64,000 nucleotides of DNA from the NCBI GenBank assembly GCA_941918925.1, contig OW799237.1, positions 112,944,515-113,008,514 on the forward strand, read 5' to 3'. The notes below the pieces were generated by a model. That model did not search any database. It saw nothing but the letters and a program-made list of their open reading frames with translations, and was not told the DNA's origin. Shown here in pieces: positions 10,775-21,157 of the stretch; position 1 is the stretch's first letter; every line of letters begins with the position of its first letter. The DNA comes from Phyto melanocephala (taxonomy: Eukaryota > Arthropoda > Insecta > Diptera > Rhinophoridae). The position numbers and the translations under genes were made by a program.

Positions 10775-13674
10775 CCTTGTGTTTGTTTTGTTATTCAACA
10801 GTCTATTAAAATTATATTTGTATGTATGTATATCGTTTACTTTTTAAAAACATTTTACAATGGATCATATTTAAAAGTTATAGTCTGTGTTTTTAGCATG
10901 CTATTTATTGCACATACTAGCTACGAGTATTTGCTTATTTAGGTGGTAAATTATGAAAGAAATAACTGCAAAGTCTCAAATAAACGGTCTATTCTGTCCT
11001 TAATGCCGTTTGTAAGTCTTGAATAAAAAATGCCAAATGTATTGTGATTTTTGGTGGCGCTATATAAAAGTGTTTTAAAAAGGGATTAAAACAAAAAGCT
11101 TTATAAATAAAAAAATTATTTAGGTCATGCTCGCTTCTCGTTATATGAAAAATTTGTTGAACCTAAATACAATTATTCTATGATCTTAATGTACCTGTAG
11201 TTTTTCTAAAATTTTAATGTTTCTTTTATGGGTGTGAAATATTCCAAATACAGCTTACGGAATACCATTGTGAATTTTGAAGGAATGAGATCTCTCTTTG
11301 TATTGACATAATACGCAAGGGTTTGAACAAAGTTTCAAGCAATCAACCAATCATTATCCTTTGACTTTAGAGATTTTTGATTTGACTGTAAGACGAATGT
11401 TTTAATTTTAACTATAAAACAATTGCAGGCAGGCGTCACCTCTATTTAAACAACAAATTTCTAAGTCTCTTTAATTTTAAAATGTTTTTTTTCGGAATTT
11501 GACATATTAAGCAATTGTCAGAAACATGAATTTGCTGATAAATGCATAAAATGGAGGTTATTTTTTAAATATATTTTTTTCTATTTATGTTTATTTGAAT
11601 TTTTAAACTTAAATGAATTTGAGAAAGATCTAAACGTATGTATGTCATAATAGCGTATTTAATAAGTAATATTTAAAACGGTCAAATCTGCTGTGACGGT
11701 CAGTGTCCGTCTGTGGGAGCTTTCACTGTATTTTTACTAGTTTAAAATTTGTAAAGCAGTTGTGGTAGGGTTTTATTATAAAAATGGAGGTCATATTTTT
11801 AAAAGTTCCATTTTCATATTTCCCCTTTCAATATTTTAACATCTTGATGTACAAACAGAATTGTGTCTGCAAATAAAAAAAAAAAGAGCACAAGATAATC
11901 TTGCAATTGAATACTGTGTCGTATTCAATATTTTTTTTATAGAGAATTACATTACATCGGAATTCTCGTTGATCAGTTAAAATTCTATGCTTTTTCTATG
12001 AAAAAAATTAATAACAGAAAAATAACTTTTAAATTACTTCACTGCCTGAGGCTGTACTACTATTCTGATATGACCTACATATGTTTGTATTGTATATGTA
12101 TGCATGTATTAAAAGCGGCAAGCCCTTTTTAGCTGTCAAAAGTTCTCATGTCCATACAATTTGTATAAAGCAAATTAAAATACCGAGACGGCAAAGTTTT
12201 TGAATTGTAAAATCCAATTTATTCAGGGCTTTAGGGATATAAGCAGGCTGCAATACAACTGTTGTTGTTTTTCGCTTATGTTATTATTAACAAATAATAC
12301 TGTTTTAGCTATTTTCAGGGTAATCCAGTGATATTGTCACCATTTCTAATTCTATTTCTATTTAAATGTTTTATTAAAAACACAAGCATAAACCTCTGGT
12401 TTAGGTTTGTCAGTTTAGCATTAGCTTTGTTGTCCGCTTTTGTTTAGGTTTGGCTATAAGTTTAAAAACTCTTGCTTAGTGTCTGACTTAATAAATTTCA
12501 GGCACATCGGTAGCATACAACTATCAGCTATAATTTAAAGAATTTTCCTTTACCCCCCAACCACAGAGCAATACGTTTTGCAATTATTGCCACATCAATT
12601 GTCAAATTATATTGCCAACAAAAGATATTAAAGCGTGGACTGCACGATTATATATTAGAACACATATTTAGCAATAAATGTTATAATACAATAATAATAC
12701 AGCAATAATCTTCTAACGCATGCTGTCAAATTCAATTGCAAAGAAATAAAATGTAACAACAACACTAATGTACTAATGTAGTGTATAAGAGAACGCCGCA
12801 GAAAAAAAGTTTAAAAAATATTAAAATTAACATTTCAATTATAAAAAAAAAAAATAAAGTTTTGAAATATATTTAAATATATAATGGCAAACGATTCTTT
12901 TAATCTAATGGCTTTTGTGAAATTTATTTGCATATACTTTTTGTCAAATTTTAAATTACAAAACAATATCCAGCAAAATTTTAATTTTTATGTTTTAAGA
13001 TATTTATGTGTTCACCACCTAAAAATATAAGCTTGAATATTGGCAATTTGACGCCGTTATTCTGCCGGCGTAATTGCTTATTTTAAGACATAAGCAATCG
13101 CTCGTGTGGTTAAAGGGTTACAAAAATAATAAGAACACCTTTTACTGACTTAGTTAAAGCCAAAAGAACTACAAATACCTTTTCAATTTATTCATTAACA
13201 CAATGATATAATTTTTTAAGCATCTAAATATACTTTATACATATTTTTTTACATACATGTACATGTTGTATTAAATAACTTACCATGACAGGTCAAAGCT
13301 TTAGTAAAGGGTTTTTATGATTCGACATTGCCGAGTGTAACACTCTTACTTGCTTGTTAGATTTTACTGTAAATTTACAATTCTTCTATTGTTCTAATGT
13401 GTTTTTCCCGTAAACTAAAGGCGGAAGCAATTTCATTATCCATATTTTAAGAGATGTTTTAGATGATGCGCTTTTAATGTTAAAGTGTTTAAAATATTTA
13501 TTCTTGTTGTTGATATTCCTCTATGTCTCTGTTTTGTTTTTTTGTGTTTTTTTTGTTCTTTCTTTAAAGTAATATTTGTTTTAAACAGACATAAACAAAT
13601 ATCAAAGTACATACATAATTAGCATAAAAATAATGTTTGCCCTGTTGCATATCTCACCATATGTGCCAAGACCG
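10775..13674. other. AT-rich non-coding stretch
   Basis: No gene recognised. Reversed 3' fragments of the Helentron-like family occur (13313-13353, GACATTGCCGAGTGTAACAC then CTTACTTG). The rest is unremarkable AT-rich sequence with no convincing coding frame. Confidence 0.45.
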
Positions 13675-13793
13675 ATATAAAAGTTTACTGTCGGCAGTGG
13701 CACAGTGTGTTACTAATGCAATGTGAATTAGTGTGTTTTTAGTTTTATTAAAATATCGCATAACTTGGGGGTAGACAGGGAAGTACAATTAAG
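13675..13793 (+). promoter_or_regulatory. promoter-like TATA box with candidate non-coding first exon
   Basis: TATAAAAG lies near 13675. A possible start site is about 30 bases downstream (CACAGTGTG, near 13705). The next ~90 bases end in AATTAAG followed at 13794 by GTATGT, an excellent splice-donor consensus. The putative exon has no useful ATG frame, so it could be a 5' untranslated exon or a non-coding RNA exon. The next coding gene on this strand starts 7.4 kb downstream (21158); a link is pure speculation. Confidence 0.25.
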
Positions 13794-14274
13794 GTATGTT
13801 GATGACAAGTGAGAAATTTGATGCATGTTTGAAGGTTTTTAAGTTGTGAAAGAAAACATGAATTTTATTAACTTAAACTTCCTAGTTTGTTATGCTGTTT
13901 TGAATTTTTTCTTTTTTGATGCACAGCAATTTTCTATTAAATTTTAGAATTTATTAAACATTAAAGGTATTCAAGTTATCGGTCGTAGACTTGCGAAAAT
14001 GCAAAATTGCGTAAATTTGCTCTTGTTAACGTGAGCACCATTTTTATTAAAACGTGTTTAACAGTCTGAGAACTAAGGCTACCGAATAACAGTCATTCTG
14101 AGGTATGTACTTCAACCGCTGACGAGCTTAGCAAATTCTCCTGCAAAAAAGCTGTTATGAGTTTATTATTTTTAAATAATAAACAATATTTATTTAACTA
14201 TTTTATTTTGTATAAAATATATGTTCTACAACATCGGATGCCACAGACTTATTTCAAACTTAGACTCTGTTGAC

Positions 14275-15340
14275 TTTTTATACCCTTCACACAGTGAAAA
14301 ATGGTATATATAGGTTTGTCATTCCGTGTGAAATTTCTGCAATTTTCATTTCCGACCCCATAAAGTATAAATTTTCTGAAAGCTTATGGATAGGGGAGTC
14401 GATTAAGCTCTGTCAGTCTGTCCGTCTGTATGTTGAAATCAACTTTTTGAAGCCCCCCAATATCGCTTGGACCCGGGTGAGATATTAAAATATCAGAAAT
14501 ATTCGAAAGTAGAACGGTATTGAAAATCAGAAACATTGGTACATAAACAACTGAGATATGAGCAAAAACCCACGACCACCTCGATTTTTTCTTCACAAAA
14601 ACAACATTACAATAACAACATACAAACGTGTACACTGGTTAGAGAAAACGTGGCATCGAATCCCAGTTGAGCCAAAAAAAAATTTTTTTATTTTTTTTAA
14701 AATTTTTTTTTAATTTTTTTTTTATTTTTTTTTTATTTTTTGTTTAATATATTATTTATATTTTTATTATTATTTTTTTAATTTTTTTTTATTTTTTTTT
14801 GTTTTATATATATTATATATATTTTAATTATTTTTTTAAAATTTTTTTTTTTTAATTATATATATTTGGTTGTTGGGTTTAAGCTGGTTTATATGCATTT
14901 CATAAATTCAAAATTGAAAAATTGTTGGTTGGGTTTTTGAAAAAGTTTTTTATAGTTTTTTGTTTTATTTTTGAATTCTCATTTTGTTAATGAAAAAAAT
15001 TTTAAACTTTTTCAAGAATTTGGGTAAAGGTTTACTGATGATCTGGCATAAGCAACAGTGAAATGCATATAAACTAGCTTAAACCCAACAACCAAATAAA
15101 TATAATTGAAAAATTATGGGATCATATCATAAAAAATTTAGTAAATTTTTTTTTAAATTATTTTTTTAAAATTTTTTTTTAATTTTTTTTTTTTAAATTG
15201 TTTTTTTTTTTAAATTTTTTTAACATACATACGTAAATTTATAATTTTACAATGGGATGTTGTTGGATGTGTATGTTTTTTATATATGTATGTACGTATT
15301 TCATATGGGATGGATGGTGATACAAACTACTGTTATTGCC
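14275..15340 (-). mobile_element. Helentron/DINE-1-like element, family 1, copy 3 (interrupted)
   Basis: Inverted copy beginning TTTTTATACCCTTCACACAG. It carries the GACCCCATAAAGTATA block, the box CGAATCCCAGTTGAGCC and T-rich DNA. It ends near TACTGTTATTGCC without the palindromic start, so the 5' end is missing. A separate 236-bp inverted-repeat element is nested at 14863-15098. Confidence 0.6.
14863..15098. mobile_element. MITE with 40-bp terminal inverted repeats, nested
   Basis: The left arm 14863-14902 begins TATTTGGTTGTTGGGTTTAA. The right arm 15059-15098 is its reverse complement with one mismatch (GCTGG versus GCTAG). The element is 236 bp, sits inside the T-rich part of the Helentron-like element, and has no coding frame. 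The target duplication is unclear because the surroundings are AT repeats. Confidence 0.75.
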
Positions 15341-15348
15341 AAAAATTT

Positions 15349-15960
15349 TTAGGTTCTTCCAACATTTATTTTTTTCAATTCAAATTCTTTTTTGTATTGT
15401 AGTTTTAAACGTTGCGTCTCATTGCGATTGCCTTGGCATTTTGTGGGTAGAGAAACGGAATCGTTAAGTGAATTTTTTTCACTTTTAGGAAAAAACTCAA
15501 ACTTTTTCCAATTTTTGACCAAGGATTTCCAAGGATTTCGTTTCGTTTGATCATTTAATATTTGTGATAAAGTTGATATTGTTCTTTCCATTTGTGTAAA
15601 AACACATGACACGGATGGTTATATTTATGTATATGTCATCTTCACAGTCCATAAATCCTAAAAATTCTTCGGTTCTTTGGGAAGAATCAAATAAATTCAT
15701 TTCTCCTTGTTTTTCTCCTAAGATAATAATGAACTCATCTTAGTTATCTTCTAACTGATTTAGATTTCGAGATTACACCTTGTATTTTGATATAAACATG
15801 CCGTAATTTTCCTCTAAAGGTTTTAAGATACTATTCAAGCTTTTTTCCATTTCAAACACACGCATATTTATTGCGTCTATATGATCTTTAATGAAGGTGG
15901 TTTTTAAACAAAATTTGGAAAAATCTTATTTTGTAAATTAAATATTTTTCGAAAATGTTA
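15349..15960 (-). pseudogene. unidentified degraded coding remnant
   Basis: On the minus strand, an open stretch at 15349-15612 (containing NPWKSLVKNWKKFEFFPKSE) is preceded upstream by other protein-like pieces in shifting frames: SSQRTEEFLGFMDCEDDIYI and FEMEKSLNSILKPLEENYGM. The composition is charged, mixed and partly coiled-coil-like, unlike neighbouring AT-driven frames. Frameshifts and stops separate the pieces. I do not recognise the family, so it could be a transposon accessory protein or an old host pseudogene. Confidence 0.25.
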
Positions 15961-16187
15961 AATGCGATGTATAATTCAGCGATCTAGAAAGGAAAACATA
16001 ACAAATTAGAATATTTGTCTGTCTGTATGTCTGCCTATATGTCTGTTTTTCTACACTCAATTCGCTCAAAAGCTACTAAACAGCTTTTGATAAAATTTTG
16101 TATGAAGACACTTTTACTTCTAGGTTAACTTAAAGGCTATAGTTAATCGCTGAACAAGATCTCATTTATAAAATTAAATTAATAAAA

Positions 16188-17210
16188 ACAAGTTAGAGTG
16201 ATATATTCGGCAGTGCCGAATCTGATAATACTCTTCACCATCATGTAAATAGTTATAATCCCACATCGTAGCTTAACCTATATTTCATGTTATACGCCAT
16301 TTTTCCTTATTATTTCCGACGCCATCCTGATTTTGAATTGTTACGTAGTTAACTGTATTCTACTAGTCAAGCCTTTTAATTTGATACCCATATGGATGGG
16401 ATAAAAAAAATTTGTTCCGCCATTTTGTTTTAGACGCCATCTTGGATTTTACATTTTAGAATAATAAACTGTATTCTAATTGTCAACCCTTTCATTTGAT
16501 ACCAATATTGAGGGGGTTCAAGAAGTTACATTTTAAAATACCAGATTTGACTCATAAGTAAATTTTATTTTCCGCCATTTTGTAGTGGCGGCCAACATAA
16601 ATTTTAAGTTTTTTATAGTGCTTATATTGCACTAGTCAAGTCCTTTCAGATGATATTGACGCTCTCGGTTGTCTCGAAGCTGAAGAAAGATGATTTTGGT
16701 TTGTAAGTTTTTGGAATATATATTTAAAAAAAAAATTTTTTTGCCTATAACTTTACCGATTAGAGCCTGCTTTATCCAAAATTTTTCATGAATATCTCTA
16801 AACGCATATTATATCTATAAATAGTAGCAAAGGTACCCATAAATTATTCTATGGCTGAAAAATTTTAATTTTGTTGGTAAAAATATGGGAAAAAACAGAT
16901 GCAGTCGTGTTTATTTGCTCATATCTCAGAAAGTTATGGGGCGATTATGCTGAGTTTCAATAGCGATTCATTCCCGGATATTTGCAAGAGACTGATGATA
17001 CCATACTTAGATCTGAGAAAGATATGGTTGCTTCTAAAAGTTTATTTCAACCAACACACGGACAGACAGACAGGTCTTAATCGACTCCTCTATTCATAAG
17101 CTTTTAGAAAATATTAAATACTTTATGGGGTCGGAAGTGAAAATTGTAGAAATTACAAACGGAATGACAAAGCTATATATACCCTTGTGCAACACAGGTG
17201 AAGGGTATAA
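16188..17210 (+). mobile_element. Helentron/DINE-1-like element, family 3
   Basis: Starts ACAAGTTAGAGTGATATATT with the palindrome TTCGGCAGTGCCGAA and ends with the same GACAAAGCTATATATACCC..GAAGGGTATAA tail as family 1. Its interior is different: repeated phrases of the type CTAGTCAAGCCCTTT..TTTGATACCCATATGG and GCCATTTTGTTTTAGACGCC. The ~1.02-kb element interrupts the module copy that resumes at about 17215. Non-coding. Confidence 0.55.
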
Positions 17211-17734
17211 AAACAGCCAACAAAATGATACACTAAATGGTTGGAAAATTCAACGATATCTGAATTTGGCTTTAAATTAATACAAAACAAAAATATTTTT
17301 GGTGCTAGAAATTCGGCCCCGTTATAACTAATCCATAAGTAAATGTAATAAATGCTAAAGTTTGTATGTTTAGATATTTGAAGTTCTGTTACTTTATCAC
17401 GCGAAAATGGCTAAACGGAACTAAATGAAATCTTGCACACAGATAAATAATATCTTAGAAGTTTTGTTTTTTTTTTGTCAAGGTTTTTGAAATTTACTTG
17501 ATAAAAAACAGATAATTTTTTTTCTTAAAATAATATGCAAATATATTGTATTACCTATAAAAAAGATTTAAACATGATAATATGATGATATACTTATATG
17601 TTTTATTGGCTGTGGTAAAAAAAAAATAGTGATAAAATAAAAAATTTCGTTCGTTAAAAGAATAAAGAAAATTGTCACAACGATATACCGGTTGCAGCTT
17701 AAATAACTATATGACGTAGGAAAAAACGAAAAAC

Positions 17735-17960
17735 GATTTGAGATGGATACCACGATTGCCAAATTAACTTCATCAAATTAACTATATCAAAAAAAAGCTT
17801 ATGTGAAAAAGTCCTAAACCTTACAGTAACTAAAGGGAAACATTCAAGAAGAAATATATCGTTTACCACAAGAGACACTTAACAAAGATGTGAAAAATGC
17901 TATAAAAAGACCGTATTTTTAATTAGAGAACACGGTTCTTATTTAACTGACATTTTATTG
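17735..17960 (+). pseudogene. mariner-like transposase C-terminal remnant
   Basis: Allowing for frameshifts, the translation reads TLQ.LKGNIQEEIYRLPQET then LNKDVKNAIKR, matching the C-terminal tail of mariner-like transposases (TLQQLK.NI..EI..IP...L..V+ENA+KR). Stops interrupt it. Better-preserved versions lie at 26815 and 57588. Confidence 0.55.
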
Positions 17961-18543
17961 CAATTTTATTTTCATCATTAAATTGTTCGTTTTTTTTAAT
18001 TGCATTCAATATTTATTTGAAGAACAAATCATATGGTTACTATAGCCGCACCTTGTTTACACAAAAGTAAATTGCAGAACAACTAGAACTAACGACGAAT
18101 TTTTTGCCGAGAATATTTGTCGTCAAAAACAAATTATATTTGTGTATATGAGAATGCATTCAATTATGGCGTCGGTAAAAATTCGCTATACTTGGCGAAC
18201 TCTGTAATAAATTCATTTCTATTTCTTACTTCGGTGAACAACGAACAAATTGGTGCAATGTGTCCATATTGGTTTGATGTGATTTTACTTTTTAATCTTT
18301 TTTTTTTTTAGAAAATAATGTTAGTTTTTACTTTAATAAAGGTTTTTTTATTTTTATTTTAAAAAATAATTTACGATCTGTTATAATTAAGACCCGTTAC
18401 ATTAAATGGTTTGATACAAAATCTATCGTTTATTTCATAAAAGTCTATCGCTACGTAAGTATACAAATTCTTACATTGTCATATAATTACAATATTAGTG
18501 TTACCAATATAGCGATCCATATAACAGAGTCAAATAATTAGTG

Positions 18544-18925
18544 CCATGATTACTAACTTTTTCGTTTATCAATTGAACAGCCATGCTGTGTAGAAGCTGT
18601 GGTTTCAACAAAACAACGCATTATGCCACACAGCGTGTGCCAAAATTGATACATGGAATTAAATGTTTGGTAACCGCATAGTTTCAGGTCCGTTAATTGA
18701 CCTCCAAGGACGTGTGCTTTAACGTCGCTAGATAACTTTCTGTGGGAATATGTTAAGTCGCTAGTCTACGCCGATAAGTTCGAAACGATTGACCACTTGG
18801 AGGACAATATTAGCGACGTTATTGACGGCTACAAGTGTTTAAAAAATTCATCGAAAGTTGGATGAGCTGATTAGACTACGTCTGAAATAGCCATTGCGGT
18901 CATATGAGAGAAGTCATAGTTATTT
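18544..18925 (+). pseudogene. mariner-like transposase, catalytic to C-terminal fragment
   Basis: Readable in three frames: ITNFFVYQLNSHAV, LWFQQNNALCHTA, then ISRFGPVNWPP, DNFLWEYVKSLVYADKFETI and GHMREVIV. These are the second catalytic block, the PNW..PPR..LTP.D.FLWGYVKS block and the terminal GGHM..I.F of a mariner-family transposase. The aspartate of the QQD motif is Asn here and several stops are present, so it is inactive. Confidence 0.7.
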
Positions 18926-19120
18926 ATATTATAATGCCTAAAGATTATTTTTCGAACAAAGTAATTTCATGTCAATATAAAAAATTCATCTTATTTTAGT
19001 CCTTTACATAAAAAAACACCCTTTACTTAACGGACGTACCCACCTCGTTCTTTGCAAACGTTTACGTAAGAGCCAAAAAGTTTTTACCACAACAGAAATT
19101 ACATATTCATATTAATGAAA

Positions 19121-20308
19121 ACAAGTAAGAGCACTATATTCGGCTGTGCCGAATCTTTTATACCCACCACCAATTTTTTTGTTTTATTTAAAATCAACAT
19201 CGGCCCTTAAAATTTACCCACCCTTAATAACTTCGATATGATAGTAAAATGTTTTCGTAAATTTAGTCTTTTAGTGAAAGTGGGCGTATAAGGCAATAAA
19301 GTTTCTGCTAATAAATATAACTTAGATATTTCAATATAGTCCTGTATTTTCCCAAAAACTTTGTCGATAGAGTAATTACATGAATTTAAGATAAACCGTT
19401 ATATGGGAGATGTTAAAGTGGGCCTGTCACCACTGATTCGAAGGATATATGTAGCAAATTTCATCATCATACCTCTAATTTTGGCGGTTTTATGAGCTTT
19501 TAAATTTCATTAACGGTAGATAACGTGAAAAGTGGGCGTTATAGTAGGCATGTCAAAGTTGTTTTTGCTAATGAGTACAACTTAGATGTTTCAATATTGT
19601 CCTTTATTATTCCAAAATCTTTATTAATAGAGAAATTATATGAATTTTGGGTAAAACGTTATATGGAAGGTGGGCGTAAAAGTGAACGTGGTACATTGAT
19701 TTTCCGTTACAGTGTAGCCTTTTATCAAAAAGCAAAGAGTGCAAAATTTCAGAATCGTACATCTAATTTTGTCCGTTTTATTAGGTTTTAAGTTTAAAAT
19801 GTACCGAAAAATACACTGCGCGGTATAAATTTTTGTAAATTTTTATCTATAACTCCTTTCCTGATGCATAAATGTAAGCAATTTTTAGGGAGAGATATTG
19901 CTTTGACTCAAGAAATACATATTCGAAGTTTCATGACTGTACGTTGATGCGTTTGGACACAATTCCATTTTATTCGATGTTCGTAGGACACGGTTTTTTG
20001 ACCTACTCTTCCATTACGAGCTATAACTCACTTCCTAATGTTCCGATTTAGCCCATTTTCAATACCAAACAAACCTTGTCTATAAGACAGATTCTGGCAA
20101 AATTTGAGCCCCTAGCTTTTGTGGTGCGACCTCTATCGTGCTTTCAACAGACGGACAGACGGATGGACATACATAGCTAGATCGTCATAAAATTAAACCC
20201 CGATTCAGAATATATATACTTTATGGGGTTTAAAATGGATATTTCGATGTGTTACAAACGGAATGACAAAATTAATATACCCCCACCATTTTTTTGGTGG
20301 CGGGTATA
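19121..20308 (+). mobile_element. Helentron/DINE-1-like element, family 2, copy 1
   Basis: Starts ACAAGTAAGAGCACTATATT with TTCGGCTGTGCCGAA and TTTTATACCCACCACC, and ends CCACCATTTTTTTGGTGGCG then GGTATAA. The interior carries GTGGGCGTTATAGTAGGC-type phrases and the block ATATACTTTATGGGG. Ends resemble family 1 but the interior is different. It is 1.19 kb and non-coding; a frame at 19525-19791 is an incidental reading of the repeat. Confidence 0.6.
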
Positions 20309-20395
20309 AAAAAATTTCAATTTCTTTTATTATATGTGTTCTTTCTTTGCACAAAATGTACAACTATAACAGATATTATTTTTTCGTTGTTATTA

Positions 20396-20778
20396 GGCCA
20401 ATTCAAAGTAAACTCTCATATTGTACTATGTCATATAATTCATATTAATATGACTAGTGGCTTTGAACACCTTTTGTTAACAAATTATATATTTAATACA
20501 ATAAAGAAGACAAAGAGATGACGCTGTTAAGAATTGTGTGTATACAGGAAAGAAGAAAATATAAAATATTTTATCTGAGAGGTGAGAAGCGAAGAAATTC
20601 TCTCTGAGAGACAGTATAGTTAAAAGTATAACATAAACAATTTCTTATACATAGGAAACAAATGTGTAAAGTCTTATTATTTCCTTTGTATGGAAATTAC
20701 TAACAAAAATTTTTTGCATGCATAAAATAATATGAAATAGTACAAATATGACTTATATGCAACCACTTTGAATTGGCC
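20396..20778. mobile_element. GGCCAATTC MITE, copy 2
   Basis: Same element as at 10393-10774: GGCCAATTCAAAGT at the left end and ACTTTGAATTGGCC at the right end, 383 bp, same internal CTCTCTGAGAG motifs. It ends just before the flank shared by genes A and B, so it marks the left edge of that duplication. Confidence 0.7.
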
Positions 20779-21040
20779 CACTGTGTTTCATACAACCAAT
20801 TTATACACCGAAGTTTAACCTTCAAAATTCGTTGTTCGTTCCAGTTGTGCGTTTAGCAATAGATAATTTATCTCAGTTAAGAATTTGAAAAGTTTAAAAT
20901 TTACTTAAACTAATTAAATAAATTTCACTTAAATAAATATTTTATTTCTTTGTTTGTTTTAAGTATTTGTCCTGATAAACTAAATTTCCAGTAGTGTTCT
21001 TGATATACACATTAGTATGTTAATTGTACTGAAAAATTAT

Positions 21041-21047
21041 TATAAAA
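21041..21047 (+). promoter_or_regulatory. conserved TATA box upstream of gene A
   Basis: TATAAAA 117 bases upstream of the ATG. The same heptamer is conserved at nearly the same distance before B, C and D (125, 118, 118 bases). That predicts a start site near 21070 and an untranslated leader of about 85 bases. An alternative is a more distant start with the TTTCTTTCAG at ~21107-21116 acting as a splice acceptor. Confidence 0.4.
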
Positions 21048-21157
21048 ACTTTTATTTTTTGTATCTTGTTACTGCTTTACTTCTTTGCTATATTGTTTTC
21101 TTTTGAGTTTCTTTCAGATGTACCATTTAGTAAATTTTTAACGCTATAACCATTAAA

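Larger units (their letters stand above)
15840..18110 (+). repeat. diverged copy of the upstream module (M0)
   Basis: Scattered sections align with the modules upstream of genes B and D: ATTGCGTCTAT near 15880, CTCAATTCGCTCAAAAGCTA near 16056, GGCTAAACGGAACTAAATGA near 17410, ATATGTTTTATTGGCTGTGG near 17597, ATAGCCGCACCTTGTTTACA near 18043. It is more diverged than the later modules and is interrupted by the Helentron-like element at 16188-17210. It probably represents the oldest version of the duplicated unit, here preceding gene A. Confidence 0.5.
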
